Source of the DNA: JACKCD01 sp041390905
GTDB lineage: Bacteria > Chloroflexota > Anaerolineae > Promineifilales > Promineifilaceae
Assembly (NCBI GenBank): GCA_041390905.1
Contig: JAWKPA010000013.1
Location: 868,001-932,000, forward strand
Length of the DNA: 64,000 nt
Direction: 5' to 3'
Numbering within the stretch: position 1 is the first letter of the stretch; each line of letters opens with the position of its first letter. The position numbers and the translations under genes are program-made. Under the pieces are notes generated by a model that ran no database searches, was not told where the DNA came from, and saw nothing but the letters and a program-made list of their open reading frames with translations. Shown here one piece after another: positions 26,087-34,311 of this stretch.

Positions 26087-26758
26087 ATGGAATTACGACG
26101 CTATTGGCAACTGATACGGCGGCGGTGGCTGCTCATCCTCATTCCCGCCCTGGTGGTGGCGGCGGCGGCACTGCTGACCTATTCCCCGCCCGGCCCCGTT
26201 TACAACGTGGGGGTGCGCTTTATTGTGGGGCAGAACCCGGCGGCTGAAGCGACTGTGGCCGACCAGGAGCGGTATTACAACTGGCTGACATCGGAATACA
26301 TTGTCAACGGGCTGACGGACTGGGTGCGCGGCACGGGGTTTGCCGAGGCGGTGAGCGCGGAGCTGGGGCAGCAGGGCATTGCCGTGCCGCCGGGTGCGAT
26401 ACAGGTGGGGGCGGACAACACGCGCAGTATGTTGACGCTTTCGCTGAGTTACCATGAGGCGGAAACGCTGGCGGCGATGATGAACGCAGCGATTAAGGTG
26501 CTGACGGAGCAGAATGCCGCTGCTTTGCCGCAGTTGGGGGGAGAAACGGCCGTTCTTGTCCAACTCGACCAGCCCATCGTCAACCAAATCCCCCCCGGCA
26601 TCCGCAGCCAGCTTGATTTGCTTCTGCGGCTGGGTGTAGCCCTCGCCGCTGGCATTGGCCTCGCCCTGCTCGTCGAATACCTCGACCCCACCCTGCGGGA
26701 TCGGGAAGAGGTAGCGCGGCTGGGTCTGGAGATTTTGGGAGAAATACCGAAGGAATAG
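26087..26758 (+). CDS. Wzz-type chain-length/polysaccharide copolymerase subunit
   Basis: 223 residues with two membrane helices (LLILIPALVVAAAALLTY near the start; LLLRLGVALAAGIGLALLVEYL near the end) around an extracytoplasmic domain, and a short cytoplasmic tail DPTLRDREEVARLGLEILGEIP that usually contacts a BY-kinase. ATG 26087 follows the upstream stop by 1 bp; an earlier start at 26066 would overlap. It lacks the kinase, encoded separately at 27586. Confidence 0.85.
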   Translation: MELRRYWQLIRRRWLLILIPALVVAAAALLTYSPPGPVYNVGVRFIVGQNPAAEATVADQERYYNWLTSEYIVNGLTDWVRGTGFAEAVSAELGQQGIAVPPGAIQVGADNTRSMLTLSLSYHEAETLAAMMNAAIKVLTEQNAAALPQLGGETAVLVQLDQPIVNQIPPGIRSQLDLLLRLGVALAAGIGLALLVEYLDPTLRDREEVARLGLEILGEIPKE

Positions 26759-26822
26759 TAATCGGTAATCAGTAATCGGTAATCAGTTGCACACTGATTA
26801 CTGATTACCGATTACTGGTTAC
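26758..26822. repeat. Family B inverted repeat
   Basis: GTAATCGGTAATCAGTAATC versus GATTACTGATTACCGATTAC with loop TTGCACA; separates the two Wzz-like genes. Confidence 0.93.
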
Positions 26823-26833
26823 TGGAGAGAAAG

Positions 26834-27484
26834 ATGGAACTAAGTGACTATTTACGCATCTTGCGACAGCGCGGCTGGATTATTATTTTGCTGGCTGTTT
26901 TGACGGCAGGGGCAGCTTTTGGCTTTAGCCGGGCGCAAACCCCGGTGTATGAATCCCGGCTGAAGCTGCTGGTGCTGCCCTCACGCACCGATTTTGGGCA
27001 GGCGCAGGCGGCCAAGGAGTTGTTGCGCAGCTATGAGCAGTGGATTCGCAGCAGCTACCGGGCGCAGGAAGTGATTAACCAGCTTCAGCTTGATATGCAG
27101 GCGGGAGAACTGCTGGGCGATATGACTGTTGCCTCGGACAATTCCAGCTTTGTCATTGAGATGGCGGTGGAGAACAGCGACCCTAATCTGGGCAACGACA
27201 TCGCCCGCACCTGGGGCAATTTGCTCATCCAGTGGCAAAATGCCAATAACGACAAGCTGCGGAAGGAAGACCGTATTACCATTGAGCTGCTGGATGACCC
27301 GCAGGCAGGGCTGGATCGCCCTAAGTGGAAGGTGAACACGGCGGCTGGCGGGGTGTTTGGGGCGCTGCTGGGCATCATCGTCATCTTTTTGCTGGAATGG
27401 ATTGAGTCGGGCATTATGCGCCGCAGTGATGATGTGGAGCGTTATTTGGATATTCCGGTAATTGGTTCAATCCCAAATCAGTAG
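26834..27484 (+). CDS. Second Wzz-like polysaccharide copolymerase subunit
   Basis: 216 residues, same architecture as the previous gene: MELSDYLRILRQRGWIIILLAVLTAGAAFGF, periplasmic/extracellular part with coiled-coil potential, then GGVFGALLGIIVIFLLEWIESG and a tail DVERYLDIPVIGSIPNQ. Two such genes in tandem may form a heteromeric copolymerase. GAGAGAAAG precedes ATG 26834. Confidence 0.85.
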   Translation: MELSDYLRILRQRGWIIILLAVLTAGAAFGFSRAQTPVYESRLKLLVLPSRTDFGQAQAAKELLRSYEQWIRSSYRAQEVINQLQLDMQAGELLGDMTVASDNSSFVIEMAVENSDPNLGNDIARTWGNLLIQWQNANNDKLRKEDRITIELLDDPQAGLDRPKWKVNTAAGGVFGALLGIIVIFLLEWIESGIMRRSDDVERYLDIPVIGSIPNQ

Positions 27485-27496
27485 GTTTTTTTTAGA

Positions 27497-27574
27497 CAGG
27501 ATTAACAGGATTGACAGGATTTTTTACACTAGGAGACAAATCCTGTTAATCCTGTTAATCCTGTCCAAATTCCT
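27497..27574. repeat. Inverted repeat of ACAGGATT units
   Basis: AGGATTAACAGGATTGACAGG versus CCTGTTAATCCTGTTAATCC; 78-bp hairpin between the Wzz-like and kinase-like genes (related to family D). Confidence 0.92.
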
Positions 27575-27585
27575 GATTAAATATT

Positions 27586-28233
27586 ATGAGTTTAATTACG
27601 TTGACAGACCCGCGTTCGCCAGTAAGTGAGGCTTACCGCACGCTGCGGACCAATCTTTCTTTTTATAGTCTGGATCACCCGATTCGTAGCCTGGTGGTGA
27701 CTTCGGCGGCACCGGGCGAGGGCAAATCTACCACGGTGGCAAATTTGGCGGTGACGATGGCGCAGAGTGGGCGGCGCACCATTTTGGTGGATTGTGACCT
27801 GCGCCGGCCGTCGCTCCATACGCTGTTTGATTGTCAGGAGTCGCCGGGGCTGACAAATGTGGTGTTGGGTGAGGGTGAGAAGCTGCCGCTGCAAAAAACG
27901 GCCGTTTCCGACCTCCTCCTCCTTTCCAGCGGCCCCAAACCACCCAACCCCGCCGACCTGCTGGGATCCAAAAAAGTAGACCAACTGATTGCCCGGCTCA
28001 TGGAGCAAGCCGACATTGTGCTGTTCGACGCGCCGCCAGTCATTGCCGTTACTGACTCCGTGGTGCTTGGCTCCAAGGTGGACGGGGTGCTGCTGGTGGT
28101 GAGCGCGGGCAAAACGCGGCGCGACCACGCCGAACGGGCGAAAGAAACGTTGGCAAAAGCCAAAGTGCGGATTGTGGGAGTAACGCTGACAAATGCGCCA
28201 AAAGAGACGGGGCTAGGGAGTTATTATGGCTAA
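27586..28233 (+). CDS. CpsD/CapB-type BY-kinase-like ATPase
   Basis: 215 residues. Walker A SAAPGEGKSTTVANLA, Walker A' VDCDLRRPSLH, Walker B VLFDAPPVIA, and R-T-N-LSFYS near the N terminus as in CpsD/CapB. The tail ends GLGSYYG with only two tyrosines, fewer than the usual Tyr cluster, so autophosphorylation may be limited. Partner of the upstream Wzz-like proteins in controlling polysaccharide export. Its last 8 bp overlap the next gene. Confidence 0.9.
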   Translation: MSLITLTDPRSPVSEAYRTLRTNLSFYSLDHPIRSLVVTSAAPGEGKSTTVANLAVTMAQSGRRTILVDCDLRRPSLHTLFDCQESPGLTNVVLGEGEKLPLQKTAVSDLLLLSSGPKPPNPADLLGSKKVDQLIARLMEQADIVLFDAPPVIAVTDSVVLGSKVDGVLLVVSAGKTRRDHAERAKETLAKAKVRIVGVTLTNAPKETGLGSYYG

Positions 28234-30052
28234 CTGGAGATTGGGAATTGGGGATTGGTCAATCGGAGATTGGCTAATCTCCAATCTCCAATCTCTTTGG
28301 TTTTCCTGGCACTGGTTTGTGGGGGTGAGCGTGCTGTTGGTGGGGTTAACGGCCGTTCCCATCCTCCTCGGCTACAGCCAAACCCCGCCCAACCGGGTCT
28401 ACACCGGGCTGGTGATGAACCCCGAAGACAGCCAAAGCTATTTAGCCAAGATGCGGCAGGGGGCAGCCGGATCGTGGCTTTACACGGTGCCGTTTACGCC
28501 AGAACCACACGAACCGGCGTTTGTGGGGGCGTTTTATCTGGCGCTGGGGCATGTGGCGCGATGGCTGGGGTGGGGAATAACGGCCGTTTATCACCTCGCC
28601 CAACTCCTGTCCGCTTTCCTCCTCTTTCTAACGACCGCCTGGTTTGTTGGCCTGTTTTTTCCGGTGGCAATGGGACATGAAAGGACAGGGAAGAACACGG
28701 ATGAATCTGTGGAATCTTTGATTTCTCTCTCTGCCGGGGAAATGGGACGCGGACAAACGCAGACGAACGCGGATGAATGGCGTAAGACGGCTTTTTTATT
28801 GGCGGCCACTGGCTCTGGATTGGGCTGGCTGCTTTTTTTGTTGGGGCAGCCGTACTGGCTGGGTGCGTTTCCCGTTGATTTTAAACAGCCCGAAAGCCAT
28901 CTTTTTTTTACCGCCCTCACTTTTCCCCACGCCGCGCTGGGTACGGCGGCATTGCTGGTTTATATGGGCAATTTGGTGGGGTGGGAGGAAAAACGGCCGT
29001 TTTCCTTTATCCTCACCGGCGGCATAGCGGCAATTGTCCTAAGCATTGTCCAACCATTTCTCATTTTTGTCCCCATCGGGCTAACGTTGCTGTTGGAAGT
29101 AGGGCAATTGGTAAATACAGATAAGAAGGAACACAGAGAGAGAAAATCTGTGTTCCTTCTTATCTGTGTTAAAGCTTGCTTGCCTCTTGTTGTGCCGCTG
29201 ATGCTGGCTGCCCCTGTATTTGTTTACTATGGCTGGGTGCTGCAAACCAACCCGGTGTTTCGGGCGTGGGACGCGCAGGCACTGACCCCGCTGGCTCCGT
29301 GGCCGCACTATGCGGTGAGCTATGGGGTATGGATTGGGTTGGCACTGTTGGGATGGCGGCAGGGGAGAAAACGGCCGTTTTCCCTCCTCTGGCTCTGGCT
29401 GCTCACTGTGCTGCTCCTCCTGTTCCTGCCCCTCAAACAGCCGCGTCGCCTCATTCAAGGGGCAGATGTGGCACTGGCGCTGCTGGCAACCGCTGCTTTG
29501 GGGCAAATTGCTGCTCCCTGGCTGCGGCAGCAACGCTGGTTCCAGCGGCTGGCGGCGCGACCACGTTACAGCGAAGCCGGGCTGTTGCGCTTGCTGCGCG
29601 TGGGGCTGGTGGCGGTGATGGGGCTGTCAAACCTGTATGTGTGGGGCAGCATGGTGTTGACGGCGGGCTGGCAGCAGCCTGACTTGCTGTTTCGGCCACA
29701 GGATGAACAGTTGGCGGTGGATTGGCTGCGGGAGGAAACGGCCGTTTCTGAGACCATCCTCGGTGCATACCAAACGGGCAACTGGGTGGCGGCACAGGCG
29801 GGCAACCGGGTGCTGCTGGGGCATTGGGCAGAAACGGTGGACAGGGAGGGGAAGGAAACGGCCGTTTCCCAATTTTTCTCCTCCCAAACAACCAACAGCC
29901 AGCGCAAGGCCCTGCTGCAACGCTATGCCATTCGCTACGTCTGGCACGGCCCACGCGAACAGGCAGCAGGCACCTTCAACCCCGCCACCGTCCCCTATTT
30001 GCACCCCGTCTACCGCAACGATACCATTACCCTCTACGCGGTGGAGCCGTAG
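28226..30052 (+). CDS. Large polytopic membrane protein with in-frame repeat insertions
   Basis: 608 residues, about ten to twelve membrane helices with a large extracytoplasmic loop near the start (PPNRVYTGLVMNPEDSQSYLA), and an alpha/beta tail; architecture like GT-C or polysaccharide-modifying membrane proteins but no firm family. The first 25 codons, the NTDESVESLIS...GRGQTQTNADE stretch (28696-28779) and NTDKKEHRERK (29113-29145) are all translated intergenic-type repeats inserted in frame. ATG 28226 overlaps the kinase-like gene; a start further in would drop the first repeat. Likely part of the polysaccharide cluster. Confidence 0.75.
   Translation: MANWRLGIGDWSIGDWLISNLQSLWFSWHWFVGVSVLLVGLTAVPILLGYSQTPPNRVYTGLVMNPEDSQSYLAKMRQGAAGSWLYTVPFTPEPHEPAFVGAFYLALGHVARWLGWGITAVYHLAQLLSAFLLFLTTAWFVGLFFPVAMGHERTGKNTDESVESLISLSAGEMGRGQTQTNADEWRKTAFLLAATGSGLGWLLFLLGQPYWLGAFPVDFKQPESHLFFTALTFPHAALGTAALLVYMGNLVGWEEKRPFSFILTGGIAAIVLSIVQPFLIFVPIGLTLLLEVGQLVNTDKKEHRERKSVFLLICVKACLPLVVPLMLAAPVFVYYGWVLQTNPVFRAWDAQALTPLAPWPHYAVSYGVWIGLALLGWRQGRKRPFSLLWLWLLTVLLLLFLPLKQPRRLIQGADVALALLATAALGQIAAPWLRQQRWFQRLAARPRYSEAGLLRLLRVGLVAVMGLSNLYVWGSMVLTAGWQQPDLLFRPQDEQLAVDWLREETAVSETILGAYQTGNWVAAQAGNRVLLGHWAETVDREGKETAVSQFFSSQTTNSQRKALLQRYAIRYVWHGPREQAAGTFNPATVPYLHPVYRNDTITLYAVEP
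28233..28299. repeat. Family A inverted repeat inside a coding region
   Basis: GGAGATTGGGAATTGGGGATT versus CTAATCTCCAATCTCCAATC, read in frame as GIGDWSIGDWLISNLQ. Confidence 0.88.
28681..28779. repeat. Family F repeat inside a coding region
   Basis: GAACACGGATGAATCTG and GGGACGCGGACAAACGCAGA; the second part encodes GRGQTQTNADE, nearly the same peptide as in the CitE-like gene at 48515-48550. Confidence 0.8.
29110..29167. repeat. Inverted repeat inside a coding region
   Basis: ACAGATAAGAAGGAACACAG and CTGTGTTCCTTCTTATCTGT are exact complements around GAGAGAAAAT; in frame, encoding TDKKEHRERKSVFLLIC. Confidence 0.92.
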
Positions 30053-30147
30053 GGCATCCGTTGTTTGATTTTTGCCCGTGATTCCCTACAATTCCTCGAT
30101 TTTTGCACATTAAGCATTAAAAAGCAGTTCGCTACGCATACATTCTT

Positions 30148-30206
30148 TGAGATTAGCAATTGGAGATCGTGAACTTTCATCAATCTCCAATCGCCAATCT
30201 CCAACC
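30148..30206. repeat. Family A inverted repeat
   Basis: GAGATTAGCAATTGGAGATC versus CAATCTCCAATCGCCAATCT upstream of the nucleotidyltransferase gene. Confidence 0.88.
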
Positions 30207-30231
30207 ACCTCTCACAATTGGAGACCTCATT

Positions 30232-31299
30232 ATGAAAGGATTGATCTTAAGCGGCGGCACCGGCTCACGGCTGCGGCCATTTACCTATACCAACGCCAAA
30301 CAACTCATTCCCGTTGCCAACAAACCCGTTTTGTTTCGCGTTATTGAATCTATTCGGGATGCTGGCATCACCGAAATTGGCATTGTCATTGGCGGCACCG
30401 GCGACCAAATCCGCGAAGCAGTGGGGCGGGGCGGCCGTTGGGGTGTCAACATCACCTATATCGAGCAGGATGCCCCTCTGGGGCTGGCCCACGCCGTCAA
30501 AATCTCGCGTGACTTTTTGGGCGACGACCGTTTCGTCATGTTTTTGGGCGATAACGTCATCGAAGGCGGGATTAGCCCGCTGATTGCCCAATTTGCCAAC
30601 AGCGACTGGAACAGCCAGATTGTGCTGACGCGCATCAAAGACCCACGGCAGTATGGGGTGGCGGAGTTGGGTGAAAACGGCCGTATTATTCGCCTGGTGG
30701 AAAAACCAAAGCAACCCCCCAGTGATTTAGCCCTCGTTGGCATTTATATGTTTGACCACCACATCTTTGAGGCCGTGAACGCTATCACCCCGTCCTGGCG
30801 CGGCGAGCTGGAAATCACCGATGCCATTCAATGGCTGGTCAACAGCGATTACGCCGTCCACCCCTACATCCATCGCGGCTGGTGGATTGACACCGGCAAG
30901 CGGGAAGATATGCTGGAAGCCAATGACCTTGTTTTGGAGGAAATTGATTACATAGTTGACGGGTATGTGGATCGGGACAGCCAGGTGGGGCGGCGCGTGG
31001 CGGTGCAGCGCGGGGCAGAGATTATCAACAGCGTGGTGCGTGGTCCGGCCATCATCGGCGAGAATTCGCGCATCATCAACAGCTATATTGGCCCCTTCAC
31101 CAGCATTGCCGACAATGTGGTTGTGGAAAACAGCGAAATTGAGCATTCGATGGTCCTGGAAAACAGCGAGATTCGGGATATTGAAGCGCGAATTCAGGAT
31201 AGCCTTATTGGGCGTAACGTCAAAGTGAGCCGTTCGCCCATTAAGCCCAAGGCGTTAAAGCTGGCGTTGGGCGACAATAGTCAGGTCGGAATTTTGTAA
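30232..31299 (+). CDS. Glucose-1-phosphate thymidylyltransferase, long (beta-helix) type
   Basis: 355 residues. Nucleotidyltransferase domain: LILSGGTGSRLRPFTYTNAKQLIPVANKP, with FLGDNVIEGG (metal Asp), RIKDPRQYGVAE and VEKPKQPPSDLALVGIYMF. From about residue 245 a left-handed beta-helix of hexapeptide repeats (GPAIIGENSRIINSYIGPFT). This long form occurs in archaea, actinobacteria and others and makes dTDP-glucose for deoxysugars such as rhamnose. GGAGACC precedes ATG 30232. Confidence 0.92.
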   Translation: MKGLILSGGTGSRLRPFTYTNAKQLIPVANKPVLFRVIESIRDAGITEIGIVIGGTGDQIREAVGRGGRWGVNITYIEQDAPLGLAHAVKISRDFLGDDRFVMFLGDNVIEGGISPLIAQFANSDWNSQIVLTRIKDPRQYGVAELGENGRIIRLVEKPKQPPSDLALVGIYMFDHHIFEAVNAITPSWRGELEITDAIQWLVNSDYAVHPYIHRGWWIDTGKREDMLEANDLVLEEIDYIVDGYVDRDSQVGRRVAVQRGAEIINSVVRGPAIIGENSRIINSYIGPFTSIADNVVVENSEIEHSMVLENSEIRDIEARIQDSLIGRNVKVSRSPIKPKALKLALGDNSQVGIL

Positions 31300-31302
31300 T
31301 TA

Positions 31303-31366
31303 GGGATTGGAGATTAGAGATTGGAGATTATGGTTTCCAATCCTCAATCTCCAATCTCTAATCTCC
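31303..31366. repeat. Family A inverted repeat
   Basis: GGGATTGGAGATTAGAGATT versus AATCTCCAATCTCTAATCTC; ends 4 bp before the dtd start codon, leaving no room for a normal ribosome site. Confidence 0.93.
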
Positions 31367-31370
31367 ATCT

Positions 31371-31817
31371 ATGAAAGCATTACTACAGCGAGTGAGCTAC
31401 GCCTCGGTGACGGTGGCGGGTGAGGTGGTGGGGGAAATTGGGCGCGGTTTTGCCATTTTGCTGGGCGTGACCCACAGTGACGGGGAGGCCGAGGCGGCGT
31501 GGCTGGCGCAAAAGGTGGCCGGGATTCGGCTGTTTGAGGATGTGGCGGGGAAGATGAATTTGGGGCTGGCCGATGTGGGGGGCGAGGTGCTGGTGGTGTC
31601 GCAGTTTACGCTGTATGGGGATGCGCGGAAGGGAAAACGGCCGTCTTTTATCAATGCCGCTCGCCCCGAACAAGCCGAACCGCTGGTGGATTACTTTGTG
31701 GCACAACTGCGGGCGCAGGGGCTGCGCGTGGCAACGGGGCGGTTTGGAGCCAATATGCTGGTGCAAATTCACAACGATGGGCCGGTGACGCTGATGCTGG
31801 AACGGGGCGAGGCATAA
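31371..31817 (+). CDS. dtd: D-aminoacyl-tRNA deacylase
   Basis: 148 residues, usual length for Dtd, which hydrolyses D-amino acids (and glycine on tRNA-Ala) from tRNA. Seen: MKALLQRVSYASVTV, VVSQFTLYGDARKGKRPSF (catalytic Thr region) and the Gly-cisPro area ATGRFGANMLVQIHNDGPVT, where residues NDGPVT close the active site. Start is immediately after a hairpin repeat. Confidence 0.97.
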   Translation: MKALLQRVSYASVTVAGEVVGEIGRGFAILLGVTHSDGEAEAAWLAQKVAGIRLFEDVAGKMNLGLADVGGEVLVVSQFTLYGDARKGKRPSFINAARPEQAEPLVDYFVAQLRAQGLRVATGRFGANMLVQIHNDGPVTLMLERGEA

Positions 31818-31888
31818 TCTCTTGCATGTTCGCCCGGTTTGCGTTTTATGGTAAAGTTCTTCTCCGATAGCTTGAGGAGCAGAACAAC

Positions 31889-33238
31889 ATGAAGCGATTG
31901 GTTTTGATTTTGTTTGTTTTAATGTGGCTGGCAGGGTGCGGCGGGGAACAAACGGCCGTTTCTCCCACCACCGCCCCTGTTTTACCCACCGCCACCAGCC
32001 TGCCCACCGTGGCGGCAACGCCCACAACCGCCGCCGAGCCAGCCACAGCCACGCCGGAAAGCGTGGCCGCAGCACCGGCAACAGAAACGGCCGTTCCCAC
32101 CCCCGACCTGGTTGCCATGACCGCCACCCCCGTTGCTGTGGTGCCCGATGCCGAACGGCCGTTATTGTCGGTCGTCACCCAACCCGACTATGCCGAAAGC
32201 GAATGCAGCGACAAATACCCGTGTAACGAAGACATAGCCGCCTGGGAAGCGCGGATACAGGTACCCGACGGCTTTCAGGCCAGCTACTATGCCCGCGTGG
32301 ATGCCAAACCCACCGCCATGACCTTTGGCCCCGACGGACTGATTTACATTGCTACATTGGATGGCCGGATTTTGACACTGGACAGCAGCGGCCAGGTGAC
32401 AACGATGTTGGAAGGGCTGCTGGTGCCAACGGGGCTGGCCTTTCAACCCGGCACAAACAACCTTTACATCGCCAGCCGGGTTAGCAACGATGGCATTGGC
32501 GGCGAGGCGCAGATTTCGCTGTGGCGTAATGGCGAACTGCGGCAGATTGTGGGTGGGCTGCCCTGCTGCTACACCAGCCTCCACGCCGCCAACGGCATCG
32601 CCTTTGGCCCTGATGGGTACGGCTATGTGGGGGTAGGTGGTCGTGCCGATCACGGCGAGATTTTGGTAGAGGGGCCAAACCAGGGCAAGCAGGACGAGCT
32701 GCAACCGCTGGAGGCTTCGATTGTGCGTTTTAGCCCGGACGGGAGCGAGGTATCGGCCTATGCGCGGGGGCTGCGGAATGCGTATGATGTGGCGTGGGAT
32801 GCAAACGGCCGTTTGTACGCTACCGACAACTCCCCCGACTTTGGCCCCCCCGACGAGCTAAACCTGGTTGAACCGGGTAAAGAATACGGCTACCCCTGGT
32901 TTGATTGTGGTAGCTGTTTTAGCCCGCCACCTGGCATCGAAATTACGCCGCCCATCCACGAATTTATCCCCCATTCCGCCCCCACGGGCGTAACCACCTA
33001 TTTGGCTGAGCAGTTTCCCGGTTTTTACAACGGCGTGTTTGCCGTACTGTGGAGTGCCTTCCCCGGCGCACAAAAGGTAGTCTATTTTGACGAGGGCGGG
33101 GTCAACGCCACCGATTTTGCCCTCGGTTTTGCCCAGCCCATGGACGTGGCTGTGGGGTCGGAAGGCAGTTTGTACGTGGTGGATCACGCCACGGGCATCA
33201 TTTTTCGCATTGATTATGTAGGGCAAGGTGAGGGGTAA
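31889..33238 (+). CDS. Lipoprotein PQQ-type sugar dehydrogenase / sorbosone dehydrogenase-like beta-propeller
   Basis: 449 residues. Lipoprotein signal peptide ending in lipobox LAGC (Cys18), then a Thr/Ala/Pro-rich linker of about 80 residues, then a six-blade propeller of the GSDH family: PTAMTFGPDGLIYIATLDG, GLAFQPGTNNLYIASRV, ANGIAFGPDGYGYVGVGG, YDVAWDANGRLYATDN. Active-site His in SLHAANG and Arg in GLRNAYD are present. Likely anchored outside the membrane; cofactor PQQ is assumed from family only. Confidence 0.88.
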   Translation: MKRLVLILFVLMWLAGCGGEQTAVSPTTAPVLPTATSLPTVAATPTTAAEPATATPESVAAAPATETAVPTPDLVAMTATPVAVVPDAERPLLSVVTQPDYAESECSDKYPCNEDIAAWEARIQVPDGFQASYYARVDAKPTAMTFGPDGLIYIATLDGRILTLDSSGQVTTMLEGLLVPTGLAFQPGTNNLYIASRVSNDGIGGEAQISLWRNGELRQIVGGLPCCYTSLHAANGIAFGPDGYGYVGVGGRADHGEILVEGPNQGKQDELQPLEASIVRFSPDGSEVSAYARGLRNAYDVAWDANGRLYATDNSPDFGPPDELNLVEPGKEYGYPWFDCGSCFSPPPGIEITPPIHEFIPHSAPTGVTTYLAEQFPGFYNGVFAVLWSAFPGAQKVVYFDEGGVNATDFALGFAQPMDVAVGSEGSLYVVDHATGIIFRIDYVGQGEG

Positions 33239-33975
33239 TGGGGATGACCACGATTGCAGAGCGTTATGAGGTGGTGCAGGAGCGCGTGGCAGCGGCGGCG
33301 GCGCGTGCCGGCCGACCCGCTACGGATATTACGCTGGTGGCCGTGACAAAGACATGGCCGGCCGATGTCCTGCTGGAAGCGTATGCGGCGGGAATGCGTC
33401 ATTTTGGTGAGAATCGGACGGTGGAGTTGGTGGAAAAACGGCCGTTTGTCGAATCACAACTTGGCCGCGACAGCGGCATCGTGTGGGAATTTATTGGCAC
33501 GCTGCAAAGCCGTCAGTCGCAGACGGTGGCCGATTTGGCCGACAGCTTCCACGCCCTGGATCGGCTCAGGATTGCTACCCGTTTGTCGCGGCAGTTGCTG
33601 GAAAACGGCCGTTTTCTCCCCGTTTATCTGGAAATCAACGTTTCGGGTGAAGCCAGTAAATCTGGGTTTCAGATGAGTAATTGGGAACAGGATGCAACGC
33701 AGCGGGAAGAACTGCGTAAAGCGGTTGAAACGATACATCAGTTGCCGGGTTTGCGCCCGGTTGGATTGATGACAATGGCACCGTGGGAGGCACCGGATGA
33801 CGAAATTCGGGCGGTGTTTCGGCGGACAAAGCTGTTGCGTGATTGGCTGGAAACGGCCGTTGGCATAGCACTGCCCCAGCTTTCAATGGGCATGACCGAT
33901 GATTTTGAGCTTGCCATTGAAGAAGGAGCCACCCACATCCGCGTCGGGCGTGCCATATTTGGCTCCCGGCAATGA
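33238..33975 (+). CDS. YggS/PLPBP family PLP-binding protein
   Basis: 245 residues; a fold-type III PLP homeostasis protein. PLP lysine in LVAVTKTWP, then HFGENRTVELVEK, WEFIGTLQSRQ, LEINVSGEASKSGF, GLMTMAP and LSMGMTDDFELAIEEGATHIRVG. Start ATG 33238 overlaps the previous stop (TAATG); ATG 33244 also possible. Followed by yggT as in many bacteria. Three palindrome copies, read KRP, NGR and TAV. Confidence 0.95.
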   Translation: MGMTTIAERYEVVQERVAAAAARAGRPATDITLVAVTKTWPADVLLEAYAAGMRHFGENRTVELVEKRPFVESQLGRDSGIVWEFIGTLQSRQSQTVADLADSFHALDRLRIATRLSRQLLENGRFLPVYLEINVSGEASKSGFQMSNWEQDATQREELRKAVETIHQLPGLRPVGLMTMAPWEAPDDEIRAVFRRTKLLRDWLETAVGIALPQLSMGMTDDFELAIEEGATHIRVGRAIFGSRQ

Positions 33976-33999
33976 CAAAAAAGGATGACAAACGACATC

Positions 34000-34263
34000 A
34001 TGGGACAACTTGTTTACATACTGATTCTTCTGCTGCAAATTTATTCGTATGTGCTTCTGGCACGCATCATTTTATCATGGGTGCGCGTTAGCCCCTACCA
34101 CCCGACTTGGGGGCCAATTGTGAACGTGATCTACCAGCTCACCGAGCCGGTAATGGAGCCAGCGCGACGGCTGCTGCCGCCTGCTGGCGGGCTGGATTTT
34201 AGCCCGATTTTGATTTTCCTGGGGATTAACCTGCTGATACGATTGCTGGCAGGGCTGGCATAA
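34000..34263 (+). CDS. YggT family membrane protein
   Basis: 87 residues with two membrane helices: LVYILILLLQIYSYVLLARIILSWV and LIFLGINLLIRLLAGL, separated by YQLTEPVMEPARRLLPP, the family signature. ATG 34000 fits the family's usual N terminus; ATG 33985 is also in frame. Commonly next to yggS; implicated in cell-division/envelope functions by association only. Confidence 0.9.
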   Translation: MGQLVYILILLLQIYSYVLLARIILSWVRVSPYHPTWGPIVNVIYQLTEPVMEPARRLLPPAGGLDFSPILIFLGINLLIRLLAGLA

Positions 34264-34275
34264 AATAATATGTAT

Positions 34276-34304
34276 GGTAGGGACGCAACATCTGCGTCTC
34301 TACC
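34276..34304. repeat. Hairpin between convergent genes
   Basis: GGTAGGGACGCA and TGCGTCTCTACC (one G.T pair), loop ACATC. It may end transcription of yggT or the facing acyl-CoA dehydrogenase gene, but has no T run. Confidence 0.7.
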
Positions 34305-34311
34305 TGAATGA